Counted from the stretch's first letter, positions 44,074 to 57,402 are shown. The stretch: 64,000 bases of DNA from Gonocerus acuteangulatus (GCA_946811695.1 OX328123.1:155473580-155537579); one strand, 5' to 3'. Numbers and translations are program-made. The notes: generated from the letters alone by a model not told the origin.

Positions 44074-47000
44074 TTAAAATTTTGAATACATATTTGAATT
44101 TTTTAAAAAAATAAAAAGTTTTTTTATGTCTTCTTCTTTGTCGCCAAGAATTTTTGCAAGAGAAGATCCAATTCCAATGGATTTTCTCAAGGAAGTGTAG
44201 TTTCTGCATGATATCAAGAAATGCTCCACCGTCCATTGTTGTCCTATATCACAGCTGCATGTAGGTGGATATAGGTTAAGGAAGAGATGTTCATGGCTGA
44301 GGAGACAGTGGCCGATTCTTAATCTGCACAGGACAACTTCTTCTCTCCTTGAAGAACGTTCACTTGTCTGCCATCGCTTCGGAATGTCCTTTATTTTCCT
44401 GAGTCCTTTCTCCTCCATTTCAAGCCACTTATTGGTCCAGAGTCTGTAGAGGTTTTCTTTTACCAGGGTTTTCCAGTCTAAATAGGTTATTCTATCAACT
44501 ACTTCATCATTGGCTGATAATGATGATGCAAGTTTGTCGACTTCTTCGTTTCCTCTTATGCCGCTGTGTGATGGAACCCACATGAATGCCACCGTTTGAT
44601 TTGCCTTCTTTGCTTTATTTAAAAGATACTTGCATGAACGAATAAGACCTTCAGTGGATTCCCTTTCTTGCAGGGTACTTAAGACACTCAATGAGTCTGA
44701 TATTATGACAGTTTTTGGAATTTTATTAGTCGTTACATAATTGATCGCTTCATAGATAGCAACTGCTTCAGCAGTAAACGAGCTGCATTCCATTCGTAGA
44801 GCAGTGACTTTTTGAGTTGATCTTGTTATAAAGGCAGATCTTACTCCATTTGAAGACTTGGATCCATCTGTGTAGATTGGTTCATAGCCCAAATAGTTTG
44901 TAAGGTGTGCTAAAAACTCAGCAATGATATTTGGTGGGTTCTCTTTTTTATTTAAATTTAGCATTTCTTTGTCAATATGTACTTTATCAGTGTCCCACGG
45001 AGGCTGTACTGTTTGATTGGATTGCCAAAACTTAGGAAGTTCTAATTCTAGGGAATTTAAAGTTTTCCTCATCCTACAACAGAAACTATTACTTGCCGGT
45101 AGTTGTTGAGTTTTTATGGTTTCACAAAGAAGTCTATGTGTTCCTCTTGAAAGAAGTTTGCCTAGGAAACAAAGTCCCAAGAAATATCTCCTATTGTATA
45201 GAGAAGGTTCTGCACATTCCATTTGAAGACTTTCGATCGGTGATGTTCGGAATGCTCCAGTACTTATCCTCATTGCTTCATTATGTACTACATCTAGCAT
45301 CCGGAGAGCTTTTTGATTACCGGAGGAATAGATGAACGACCCGTAATCGAGTTCCGATCTTATGAGGACTCTGTATATTCGTAAAAGGGTTGCTCGATCG
45401 GCACCCCAATTGGAATGCGCTAAACACTTTAGAAGAAAAAGCTTTTTTGAACATTTGTTTCTCAAATCTTTGATGTGCTCGATCCAGTTTAACTTCTTGT
45501 CGAAGGTCAAACCCAAGAACTTCATTTTGTCCACATAATCGATTGGCTGATCGAATATAGATATTGGTGGATTGTAGTGGCAAACTTTTCTGCAGAAATG
45601 TAGAGCTCGGGTTTTCGTAGTTGAGAAAGAGAAGCCTGTTTGTCGGGTCCATCTTTCAAATCGGAATATAGTTTCTTGGAGCCTCCATTTTATGAATTCC
45701 AATGAAGAGGATCTCACAAAAATAACTAGATCATCTGCGTACAATGTATATCCGACAGGTCGGCTTATTAATTCTGATACAGAATTGATAGCTATCAGAA
45801 AGAGAGTTACACTTAGTGTTGACCCTTGGGGTATTCCATTTTCTTGAATGAATTTCGCAGAGAGTCGATTTTCTACTCGAACTTGGAAGGTTCGGTTTGT
45901 CAAGAATTCTTTCAAGAAGGACCAGATTCTGCCTTTAATACCCCACTTCAGAAGAGTTTGTAGCACCAGGTATCTCCAAATTCGGTCGTAAGCCTTTTCA
46001 ATGTCCATGAAAACGGCAATTAGGTGTTCATTTTTCGAAAATGCTATTTGTATTTCGTTTTCAAGGGTTACTAAATGATCTAAAGTTGAATGCCCTTTTC
46101 TGAAGCCACATTGATTAGCACATATCAACCCGCGATTTTCAAGGAGATAGTAAAGCCTTCTATTTATTATCTTTTCTAAAATTTTTGATGCACAATTTAT
46201 GAGGGAAATCGGGCGAAAGTCTTCCGGCCTTGAGCTAAATAGTTTTTTGGGAATAGGAATGACAATCGAATTTTTCCATGAATCTGGAAAGACCTTTTCT
46301 TTCCAAATTGTATTATAAATTGATAATAAGAATATTTTTCCTTCTTTGGGGAGTTTTTTAATCAAAATATAAGGAATTCGATCAGGCCCTGGTGAAGTTT
46401 TATCTCGACAGAAGTGTAGAGCGAATTCCAACTCTTCTAATGTGAGAGGTCTATTATAATCCTCTGATTCTTCTTCTATAACGTCAAGGTCTTCCTCTTC
46501 TGACTTGGCTTTGAACTGTTGGAATATCGGATCGTAGCCTGTAGTACAACTAACATCCTGGAAGTATTCCCCAAGGCAATGAGCTACTTCCTCTGGTTTG
46601 GTGATAACATTAGCTCCTATTGTTAAACCTGGAATTTTTCGTCTTGAGTCAACACCCCTAATTTTTTTAATTTTATGCCAAATGTCTCTGGAGGGAGTGG
46701 AAATATTAATGGAGCTGACATAATCTTTCCACGATTGCCTTTTAGCTGATTTATTTATTTATTTAAATTTTAACGTCCATTTATTATTAACTACGAATTT
46801 TAGGACGGGTTATCTATAGGTTACCACCCTTTTCTAGCCAGGATAGGGGTGATGCCTTTTCTTTTTTCGAAAGAAAAGCCACCGCCCCTAGTGGGAATCG
46901 AACCCACGACCTTTGGCACGGAGTGTTAAGAGCTCACGCCTTAACCCTCACGGCTACCGGGTCTCCTTTTAGCTGATTTAATAGTTCTATTTGCTATAGC

Positions 47001-47972
47001 TCTGAGTTTCTTAAATTCAATAGAGTCTTCTAGCTTTCCAGTTCTCCTCATCTTGTTGAGAGCCTTCTTTTTGGCTGTTATCGCTATTTTGCAGCTTTCA
47101 TTCCACCAAGGGACCTTTCGGTGGACTTTGGTATTGTATTGGGGAATCGAAGTATATGCGGATTCGAGTACAGCGTCAGTGAAATGTGAAACAAGTTCTT
47201 CAATTTGAAATTTTGGAGTTTCCTTTAGCCTTTCTGAAATGTTTTTTTCATATAATTCCCAGTTTGCATAAATAAAATTCCATTTCGGTGGTGTCGTTGT
47301 ATTTCTTGTACATTTTATGTTCAACTGGATTTGAATGGGGAAATGGTCGCTTCCATAAAGGCTATCGAAAACATTCCATTCAGCTACAGGCAGGAGACGT
47401 GAATCACAAAAACTGAGGTCTACGGATGAAAATGTATTTGTCTGAGCACAAAAATGTGTACTAGCTTCTGAGTTTAGTAGACTTATGAAAGTATTTTCGT
47501 GTATTAATTTTATAATCTGTTTCCCCCTATGACCAACATCGCGTTTTGTTGACCCCCACAACTGATCGTGTCCATTGAAGTCCCCAAGTAAAAGGAATGG
47601 TCTCTGGAAGTTGCAGATCAAATCGTGTATGTCGTTCGAAGTGAATGGTTCTGATGGAGGAATGTAAATGCTGCATATTGTAATTGGTTCAGAAGTCCAA
47701 ATGCGAACTGCCACAGCTTCTAGTCGTGTCGTTAAGTCTATAGTTTCATAATAAAAGTGGTCTTTGATAGCGATAGCCACACCTCCCCAAGCACACACAT
47801 CATCAGGCCTATCTTTTCTCACAACATTGTAACCTTTAATATTGAATTGATGTCTTCGCTGAAGGTGGGTTTCTTGCAAGCATAAGCAGTCAGGATTGGT
47901 ATTTGAGAGAAGTAAATTAAAATATTCCCTGCGCATGTTTATACCATTGATATTCCACTGTATAATGTTCAT
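44074..47972 (-). pseudogene. ORF2 of the I-like element (endonuclease, RT, RNase H), SINE-interrupted
   Basis: Starts MNIIQWNINGINMRREY (QWN motif) at 47972. Endonuclease motifs: CLQETHL, SIYIPPSE, LLLGDFNGHDQLWGS, DLSFCDS, YGSDHFPIQI. The SINE breaks the frame at 46966. By eye it continues open from 46739 to 46432 and through the 785-codon stretch. That stretch has DFRPISLINCASKILEKII, NQCGFRKGHSTLDHL, VFMDIEKAYDRIWRY, GIPQGSTLSVTLFLIAI and YTLYADDLVIFV (YADD intact), then RNase H IYTDGSKSSNG, SFTAEAVAIYEA, IISDSLSVL and MWVPSHSGIRGNEEVDKLAS. The C-terminus has a CSC..H..C cluster. About 1,230 codons in total; all catalytic residues are visible. Confidence 0.85.
46754..46966 (-). mobile_element. 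tRNA-derived SINE, family A, copy 4, inside ORF2
   Basis: Minus-strand head GGAGACCCGGTAGCCGTGAG, B-box GGTTCGATTCCC, shared body and an AAATAAATAAATA tail. Perfect 14-bp duplications TTTTAGCTGATTTA (46740-46753 and 46967-46980) date the insertion as recent. It is the cleanest copy for defining family A length (about 213 bp). Confidence 0.93.
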
Positions 47973-48178
47973 GGAAAGTCAACATTTGTCAAGAATTGAT
48001 AAAATTCCATAAGCAAATATTTTATAAATGATTCTACATATTTGTTGTCTATTCTGAGAGAATATTTTCTTTTCGGCATATTGGGAACGATAACAAAATG
48101 TAACGATAATTAAATAGGGAAAGGTTTTTATAAATTTTATAGATGTGTAGATAACATTTTCTTTGTTATTATCTAACA

Positions 48179-49417
48179 TCAAAAAATCATTGTCTTTAGA
48201 GCGTTCCCATTATTAGACTTCCTTCCGTTTTTTCCCTCTTTATTTGGAGTGCCATTATTCGGATATTGTATGATCTCCTTATGACTACGTGTCTTTACTC
48301 TGGGTGTTTCACAATTTTGTTTTTTATTATCGGATTTGTTAGCTGTACTTTTACGGTGTTTCGGTACATTTACTAGCGGGCTTGTACTTTGTGTCACCAA
48401 TCCTAACTCAGTCGCTAATCCTAGGTTAGTCTTAGAATCCACCGATTTTTCATGACAAGGAGTCAGTAGATTTTCAAGTAAATTTACTTTTGTTACTAAA
48501 GATTCTATGACTGATGACAGCTTGGCAATCTCTTCTAGAAGAGGGCCTTCTGAAGACGATTTTGTCAATATGTTTTTGTACGACGGAATAATGTTTCTTT
48601 CAACTTGTTCATTTCGTTAATACTTTTCAAATATTCTCTCTGCCTGTTTATACGAAATTTTATTTGTTAATCTAATTTCTTCGATGCGGCGTTCCTTTAA
48701 AAATTTTGGGCATTTATTGGACCACGAAGGATGAGTAGATGAACAGTGTTTGCATACTTTATCAGCCTTGCATTCTCCCTCGTGCCTGGGATTGTTGCAG
48801 TAACCACAAAGGATGGTCTTGCAGCTGTAAGCATGGTGCCGATAATCGAAACAATTAAAACACTGCAGTGGTTTAAAGTAAGGATTGACACCTATGATTT
48901 GGAAATCTAGTACGATCTTAGCTGGTAATTCACTTTTGTCAAATGTCAGAATAAAGGAAGCTGTCGAAATCTTTTTGCCAACACCAACTGTTTTATATAT
49001 TCGCTTAATCTTAGTGACTCCTTGATTTGTGAGTTCAGACAGTATTTCTTCATCAGAACAGTGTTTGATTGCTGAACAAGTTATTATTCCACGGCTTGTG
49101 CTGAATGAGTTGTGGTCTTTGAAGTAAATTGTATAGTTTTCATATGTTTTTATGTTTTTCAGGTTAGTATAATCTTGTTGATTATTTATTTCAAGTAGGA
49201 CAGACCCGGATTGATGGATAGTAATTTTCGCTCTAGGAGCGAAGTTTTTAATGAATCTGCAAACCTGAAATGGGCTGTAATCTTTAAAGGACTTCTTTTC
49301 AGGGTTTTCAGAAAAGTTCATTATTAAGAACTTCTTACTCCACTTAGTTCGTGTTGGTGGATAGTTCCTGGGACAATCCCTGAGATCGGGGACCATAGAT
49401 TCTCGAGAAATATTCAT
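48179..49417 (-). pseudogene. ORF1 (Gag-like) of the I-like element with one in-frame stop
   Basis: ATG at 49417 (MNISRESMVPDL). The N-terminal part includes KKFLIMNFSENPEKKSF and an RNA-recognition-like region. Then CFNCFDYRHHAYSC, CGYCNNPRHEGEC and CKHCSSTHPSWSNKC form three CCHC-type knuckles. A TAA at 48617-48619 ends 266 codons, but the same frame continues open to 48179 with a Ser/Lys/Asn-rich tail, including LEEIAKLSSVIESLVTKV (possible coiled coil). The native ORF1 was probably about 412 codons. Zinc-knuckle cysteines are all present. Confidence 0.82.
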
Positions 49418-49589
49418 TATGTTTCTAGTAAATGTTATTTAATTTATTTATGAATTACTAGTAGGTTAATGATTAAACAGATAGATGTTTAGAACAAGAA
49501 GCAGGAAGGATTCAATAGGAATCTTACTGTGATTCGCCAGGTTTTATATTGAACGGTGAATCTTGAACTCCGTGATAGCTTGAACTGAG

Positions 49590-49641
<52 letters not shown>

Positions 49642-49920
49642 TCTTGAGTCTTTTTAATCCTTTGTAGTTTCAGATCACAGACAATGCTTTAGTAGCATGA
49701 ATAATTTTTCAAGTTCGAAGAAAATCTCTTTATGAGCTGACTTTAGATGCTTTTTTTTGAGTAGCCGAAATTTTATGTTAAGCTTAATTTGTGAATTACT
49801 CAATCGGGAATTACTTCATCTTCTTTCTGAAAGTTCGCTCTTGGAAACATTATAACACTCTTTCTCTTTTTCTTACCTTGTTATACTAAAATACTCATTT
49901 TACAGTCACATTAAATTAAA

Positions 49921-50982
49921 AAAGTCTGTCACGCAGGAGCTGCATAACTAAGCACTTTCCTCAGAATTTGGGTAGGGTAGACTGCTTTCCAGAACAATTT
50001 GCTTAAAATATCCTACATAAATAAAATAAAAACATGAATAGTTCTCTTTTAAATTTGTAATGAGTAACTGATCAATTATTAATTTGCTTCCAGAGTTATG
50101 TTTACACACGGTACCTATTACACTACGTAATAAATACAAAAAACCTCATATTTTCGTATTTTGATCTAACGCAGGAACAGGATACAGTCACTCTAGTGGT
50201 AGAAAGCGCTCCTTGTGGCGGCTTTGTGAACCTACGTCAGGCGGGCTTTTCTGTTGAAATATATTACAAATTAAACCCCCGCTTTCCGATTGACCGATTC
50301 AGCTCATTTTTACAACACTTCTTTCTCATGAGTTACCCACGACGTATACCGCGTTTCGTTACAATACAGCAGAAATTACGACCGGTATGAGTATATTAGG
50401 AATTTGGGTCCGGAGTAAACCCCCCCCCCTTCTAATGAACCGATTTAGTTTAGTTTTACAACACATATTTACCTGTAGATTACCACTACGAATACCGAGT
50501 TTCGTCGAAATATACCAAAAATCACGGCTGGTAGTGGCGAATTGGTATTGCGGGTCCGGAGTAACCCCCCCCCCCCCCTCCTAATAAACCGATTTAGTTT
50601 GTTTTTACAACACATATTTACCTGTGGATTACCACTACGAATACCGAGTTTCGTCGAAATATACCAAAAATCACGGCTGGTAGTGGCGAATTGGTATTGT
50701 GGGTCCGGAGTAAACCCCCCCCCCTTCTAATGAACCGATTTAGTTCATTTTTATATCTCACTTTTCTCTCTATATTACTACTACGAATACCAAGTTTCGT
50801 TGAAATATAACAAATATTACGGCTGACATAGTCAAATTAGTGTTTTGGGTTCGGGGTAAATCCCCCCATCCGGTGGACCGACTTTGGTGGTTAACGAACT
50901 CGTTCAATCGTTTGCTAATAGAATGCTATATACCAAGTTTCGTGACGAAAAAACAAAAACTCTGCCCGCTATCGTGTTAACA

Positions 50983-51037
<55 letters not shown>

Positions 51038-51411
51038 ATATATATATATATATAAATTTTAACGGGGCTCATGGTCGGTGTCTACTAGGTAGGATCGATA
51101 AAGATTTGAAGAAATTTTTCAAAAATTCCGTCATGAGTCCAACCTCAATAGCTACTTTCCTTCAGAGGAAAAAAAATCAGTCCCGTAACAGGCCACGAGG
51201 GCCCTGAGGGGCAGATACTATAGAGGTATCTGATTCATGACCATACGGCACACGAGGGCGATAGTATGGTCAGTACTATGCTCCGGCCGCCTGATTTTCC
51301 CCTTGGCTGCTTCGACTGCTAGAGTCATTAGCGCCAACCAAGGTACCCATTATTAAATTAATTAAAGGCTGGGTTGGCCTAGGGACGGTCAGGGAGGCCG
51401 AAAGTGCTAAA
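49921..51411 (+). mobile_element. Family F copy 3, with nested truncated SINE B
   Basis: 5' end GTCTGTCACGCAGGAGCTGC and CTAAGCACTTTCC. Four internal 'gaaccgatttag... cgagtttcg' modules with poly-C runs. Core (TA)n at 50985-51054 with a TGTGTG break. The 3' hairpin and GCTAAAA are split by SINE B at 51168-51402 and completed at 51403-51412. No protein; the translated modules at 50196-50730 are spurious. Confidence 0.7.
51168..51402 (-). mobile_element. SINE B, copy 2, lacking the tRNA head
   Basis: Shares the body with 462-780 and 57984-58250 ('aggccacgagggccctgagg', 'ggctgggttggcctagggac') but stops before the tRNA-like part, so it is 5'-truncated. It lies in the terminal hairpin of family F copy 3 with short GAAA-type duplications at the junctions. 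Confidence 0.75.
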
Positions 51412-51485
51412 AAAAAGGAGGAAAAAAAAATTAAAAAGTAGGTAAGACACAAAAAACCAATGAAACAAAACTAACAATTCCGAAG

Positions 51486-51491
<6 letters not shown>

Positions 51492-51570
<79 letters not shown>
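51492..51570. repeat. (AT)n microsatellite
   Basis: About 78 bp of TA with one CATA interruption, lying downstream of the LITAF gene's likely 3' end. 51571-51715 shows no gene. Confidence 0.93.
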
Positions 51571-51572
<2 letters not shown>

Positions 51573-51715
51573 TGTCTTTTCATTCTCTAGCTGGATCAAA
51601 AATGGTCCTCTATTGATGAAGTTTGGGATAAAAATGCTTTAAGAATTTGGCGAAAAATAATTATGTACTCTAAAGGGGTGAATTGCCATGATAAAGTGAT
51701 TTTTTCATTCATTCG

Positions 51716-51721
51716 TTTATT
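51716..51721 (-). promoter_or_regulatory. Candidate polyadenylation signal for the LITAF gene
   Basis: AATAAA on the minus strand about 194 bp beyond the stop codon. It is the first canonical hexamer I see downstream, but AT-rich sequence makes chance matches common. Confidence 0.35.
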
Positions 51722-51914
51722 CATTCTTATACATTTGTAGGTTGGAAAAAATATTTATAATTATCATTCAAAAAAGATAATTATTTTTCTGGTTTTTCCA
51801 TAATAACAAAGACAATCAATAACAAGCGTGAACTTCTTTGTCTTGAAAATTACATTTATACAATTTTAGGCATAATTTCGTATCGAACACTTAAAATTCT
51901 TTAAGTAGAGATGA

Positions 51915-52172
51915 CTAAAATGTAGGACTTCTTGTGAACTTGCCGAGAAATGCGTTGCACTCAGGACAGCTGTGCTCGTAGAGCTGTAGGGTTTCCATGA
52001 AAAGAGGTATGAGGCAGCAACCACAGAAGCAGCCCAAGATGGCTATAACACCACTCATGACGTAAGCAAATACACTAGGGGTTTCCTTCACCGACGTCAC
52101 AATATCGCTCCTGCAATTAGGACAGACCGTTTGCAACGGTCGAGGACCAAAACCGCCAAATGATGGATCCAT
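51915..52172 (-). CDS. LITAF-domain membrane protein
   Basis: 85 codons from ATG at 52172 (MDPSFGGFGPRPLQTVCPNC). The LITAF (SIMPLE-like) domain is complete: the first zinc knuckle CPNC, a hydrophobic membrane-embedded segment (VFAYVMSGVIAILGCF and CGCCLIPLFM), and the second knuckle HSCPECNAFLG. Family members are small monotopic proteins on the cytosolic face of late endosomes/lysosomes, binding zinc through the paired CxxC motifs. The N-terminal Pro-rich part is very short. An in-frame upstream Met (52247) exists, but its leader (25 residues) is unlike the family, and an acceptor-like TTTTGTACACTCAG lies between them. A 5' UTR intron is therefore possible. The coding part has no intron, so a retrocopy cannot be excluded. 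It lies antisense within the large ankyrin-gene intron. Confidence 0.85.
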   Translation of the reverse strand: MDPSFGGFGPRPLQTVCPNCRSDIVTSVKETPSVFAYVMSGVIAILGCFCGCCLIPLFMETLQLYEHSCPECNAFLGKFTRSPTF

Positions 52173-52397
52173 TTTCAACGACCCCCAACTGAGTGTACAA
52201 AATACTAAGCGAATGTTATAACTACACCAGTGGGAGTGTTGTTTCACAGGAAAAACAAGTTTAGATAAGACATTATCAAATCACAAAAAGTAATCTCGTG
52301 ATAAAGCCACTTGAGAACCATATCACATACTCTACCACCTTCTGGGAAATGAGTGATCCAATAATAGCCAAAAATTTTTTAAAAAATCTCTGTACAA

Positions 52398-53535
52398 AAG
52401 TCCGACTCACAGGAACTTAACGTCATCTTAATGCGTGTCCTTCCCTATCCCTGGTGTCATATGTGCAGGAATAGGAACATTTTTTTTTTTTATTTATCGT
52501 TCGTGAATAATCTATCTCGAGTAAAAGCAATATTGTGTCACAAGTTACACGAAACTGACAGTACCCAAGTTACACAGAATCCCTAATTATTGTATCCTCC
52601 TTCTTCCTCATTCTTAAGGAAGGCTCTATAAGTCAATGCAAAACAAAAATACCCATTTCGCTGTTCAATGCATTTTAAATACAAACCATTTAAAAAGTGA
52701 GGTAAATGGAGAAAAAAACCCGTTCTGAAGAACATCAGTACAGTAGTAGAAAATATTGACGTGGCATGAAAGCTCTATATCCAATAACAAAAAATTGTTC
52801 CTAATTTTACGTACCCTTTTTATTGAAAAATAAATTTTTCTACCTTTAGAAATTACAAAAATGACAAGAAATAAGAAACTAAGGGATACAGACAAACAAA
52901 AATAAACGAAATGAACTACTTCAAAGTTTTAAGCAGTTATTTCTCCAAGTGAGACCGTCCGATCGAATATTGCTTCAGAATTGATTTTTAGAGAATTGAG
53001 TAAGCTTTCCAATGATCACCGTCCACTTACCTTGATTTCCCGATCTTTAATTGGTCGTTTTATTGAAATGCATTAGACAGTGAAATCTGTTATCTAGTAT
53101 TGGTTTGACCTATAGAGCCTTTCTTAAACCCTAAAGGACTAGCGGGGGTTAATCAACCTTTATCCATTGTCTGTGGTGTTACTGTGTTACCTGGAAATGG
53201 CTCAAACACCCTCCCACATGTTAGTTGAGGTATGACAACTAAAATATTAGGTAAATAATCTAAGGGGTTAGGTCCGCCAGTAAATATACTGTTGTCATAC
53301 CTGTCGGTGGAGACCGTCGTCACTGGCATCTGTGCGAGTACTCGCACAGATGCCAGTGACGACGGTCTCCACCGACAGGTATGACAACTAAAATATTACT
53401 TTTATTCAAAGTAAACTTTTTACGAAATATGAAAACAACCAGTAACTGTTTCTGTTCTTTTACAAATGTCACTAGGGATAATAAAGGAATCGCACTAAGA
53501 TGACGCAGTTCCTGCGAGTCGGATTTTTGAGTTTG
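52398..53535. repeat. Head-to-head family E fragments around a palindrome
   Basis: A plus-strand E 5' end (about 52398, 'gtccgactcacaggaac', with body to about 53060: 'tgagaccgtccgatcgaata', 'gagtaagctttcc') faces a minus-strand E 5' end (about 53400-53535, 'gatgacgcagttcctgcgag'). Between them lie the 98-bp palindrome and a direct repeat 'tatgacaactaaaatatta' (53231 and 53380). This arrangement suggests a break repaired by inverted fusion, or an assembly foldback. No genes. Confidence 0.55.
53291..53388. repeat. Perfect 98-bp palindrome with no spacer
   Basis: Each base from 53291 to 53339 pairs with 53340 to 53388; the centre is GCGAGT|ACTCGC. I checked both 49-base arms and found no mismatch. 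Symmetry stops exactly at 53290/53389. GC content is well above the neighbourhood. It could extrude as a 49-bp cruciform arm. Confidence 0.95.
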
Positions 53536-53577
53536 TGAGCTTTGAGAGCGAACAGACAAACATATGTATGTATGTGG

Positions 53578-53578
<1 letters not shown>

Positions 53579-53650
<72 letters not shown>
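53579..53650. repeat. (GT/AT)n microsatellite
   Basis: A TGTGTG lead-in and about 60 bp of TA, just left of the E copy at 53719. Confidence 0.93.
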
Positions 53651-53653
<3 letters not shown>

Positions 53654-53718
53654 AACGACCTTACGATTCGGGAATCGATGCAGAATGAAAATAGAAAGAA
53701 ATAAAGTTCTTTAGCATT

Positions 53719-55294
<1,576 letters not shown>

Positions 55295-55679
55295 TTTTCT
55301 TGTTTTTCCTTCGTTTCCGAGAAAAACACAAAAAACTAAAACACAATTATGAAAAGGCAATCTTTCATAAGGCATATATAAAAATCGTTAAAATTACATG
55401 TTTAGCCCCCACCCCCTCCTCCTCACCTTCTTTAATCCACCCCGACCTCAAAAATGTAGGAGTGAGTATTCTTCTTATTTTTTGTGGAATAATGAAATAA
55501 TAGGTCTCCATTTTTTGACCCCTCGACTCAACGCAGTCTTTCGAAGCGTTCCTCGACAATAAACTGTCTGTTCTTGGGGGAAGTCCTTTTGGCTTAGAGG
55601 TTAGGAAGGTGGTTCCAAATCGACGGTTGTCCAGCCCAGTACAGGAGGACCGTCCGAAATTCGTTGGACACTATCTATC

Positions 55680-55935
55680 CATGGTGTTGGGTAGGACCTG
55701 GTGGGCCGGTAGGTATCTTGGCCGGTTCGATCTACAGACCTCAGGCCATGGTGTTGGGTAGGACGTGGTGGGCCGGTATCTTGGCCGGTTCGATCAACAG
55801 ACCTCAGGCCATGGTGTTGGGTAGGACGTGGTGGGCCGGTATATTGGCCGGTTCGATCTACAGACCTCAGGCCATGGTGTTGGGTAGGACGTGGTGGACC
55901 GGTATCTTGGCCGGTTCGATCTACAGACCTCAGGC
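55680..55935. repeat. GC-rich tandem repeat, about 62 bp x 4
   Basis: Units hold CCATGGTGTTGGGTAGGACG, then 'tggtgggccggtatcttggccggttcgatctacagacctcagg'. The first unit has a 4-bp insertion and the third one substitution. The open frames on both strands exist because of the lack of stops in a GC-rich repeat. 55295-55680 and 55936-56310 show no gene. Confidence 0.9.
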
Positions 55936-56310
55936 CCTTGGAATTCTTACCACGGGGAGACATTAAATATTTGGTCTACAGGGAGTACCTCATCCATCGC
56001 ATCAGATAGTCTGGGAACAGATTACAGCAGAGCAAAGCACAAATACCATCCAGTTTGTCAAAGTGCGATGTGAACAGTTTTTTAAATTGATTATTACGAA
56101 TTATTAGAAGAAAAAATTGTTATTTTATAATTATGTGTGCGTCAAGAGTTAAATTTAAAAATTGAAAATTTATTTTTATTTAAGAATTGATTTTTTTTTT
56201 CGTTTTGTGTTTTACTCTATCACTTATTCTCTGAAAATAAGTACCTAATTAAAATAATGTTGAAAATGCAGCTTTACATGCCGTCAATTAATTTTTTCGA
56301 CCAAGAAGAT

Positions 56311-57270
56311 TTTATGAGGTTGACCTCATGACGCAATCTGGAAGTACCTACACGATTTCATGTTTCAGACCCCATAGATCAATAATATAACGGTAGTTCA
56401 AATTTGTATATATATATATATATAAAACAAAAAAATTTCGTCTAATTTGAAAGGTCAATTTCGTTAATCAGGAAAAAAAATCGTAACGCTTACGTTTTTG
56501 AGTTCATACGCTTGCAGGTACTCGTTTTATTGGTTTCTTAACGTAGAAAAACGAATGAAACCATTTTTAAAGCGATATCTGTAACCGTTTTCAAGAAACA
56601 TGGAAACACCTACATTTCAAAACTAATTTTCAGTTTGGGTATTCAGAAACGATTCATTCAGTTGAAACTTGTTCCAGACGTTTAATATTCATCTAATCTA
56701 TGATAGGTAAATTTTGGTTCCGTTTGGAGTTAAGGAAGTACTAGAAATAACATATTTCATTAAAAGACATGAAAAGTTTTAGGATTCTCGTATATTTTCT
56801 AAAATATCTCGAAAGCGGTTGGGAAATCGTGGTAAGTGAAAGGTGACCATTTGAATGCTTATGGGTGATGTCAATCGGAGGAATAACGGCTTGAAAATTT
56901 AATTATTAGTTTCGCTCTTTCGAACGGCTTTTTGTATCTGTTTACCTAACATTTTAACTGCTTGTTGCTTATTTTAATTGAATTTAACAGTAAAACGAGT
57001 ATTTGATTAAAACAAGGTAAGACGACGCTAATGGCCGAGATTTCGATGCGCCAAATAAAAAAAAAAAAAAAAAAAAAGATACTAAACTGGAAGTCGCCAT
57101 GATACTGTCAGTTTCCTGTTGTTGCGCATTAAATCTATTTTCTCTTCGAGATTTTATTTTACATTTTTCACGAAAGATCAAACCCCACCAATAACTGCTA
57201 CTATTCCTTTACTAATAGCACTAGAGACATGAACGATAACATGACGCAGTTCCTGCGAGTCGGATTTTTT
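56311..57270 (-). mobile_element. Family E copy (minus), 3' hairpin missing
   Basis: Begins at 56311 inside the 'gaggttgacctcatgacgca' block, without the terminal hairpin. A short TA run (56408-56424), then the E body, ends with the 5' terminus near 57240-57270 ('atgacgcagttcctgcgagt' then 'cggatt'). A 20-base A run at 57059 interrupts it. It lies just upstream of the second host exon. Confidence 0.65.
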
Positions 57271-57402
57271 TTAATTGATTTTATAATACATACAATATTT
57301 TCTATTCTTCACCTGGACAAGTTTTAAAACCACACCAGCATAAAGTTACAACTGTCCCCATAATTAACATAATCATTTCATTTATCAACCCTGAAATTTT
57401 AG

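Larger units (their letters stand above)
43763..49801 (-). mobile_element. I-like non-LTR retrotransposon, nearly complete
   Basis: About 6.0 kb bounded by an 11-bp target duplication AATCGGGAATT (43752-43762 and 49802-49812). Minus-strand order: 5' UTR (49801-49418, with a 49-base T run at 49591-49639 on plus), ORF1, ORF2 with endonuclease, RT and RNase H, and 3' UTR ending in AAATAAATAAAA rather than pure poly-A. An RNase H in ORF2, zinc knuckles in ORF1 and a TAA/TAAA-like tail fit the I group. It is damaged only by one nonsense codon in ORF1 and a SINE in ORF2. Confidence 0.82.

Noticed and set aside
55601..55966. Opposing 100-120-codon frames with repeated RSVDRTGQ-type peptides
   Set aside because: Stop-free GC-rich tandem repeat; both strands are open, so coding is not indicated.
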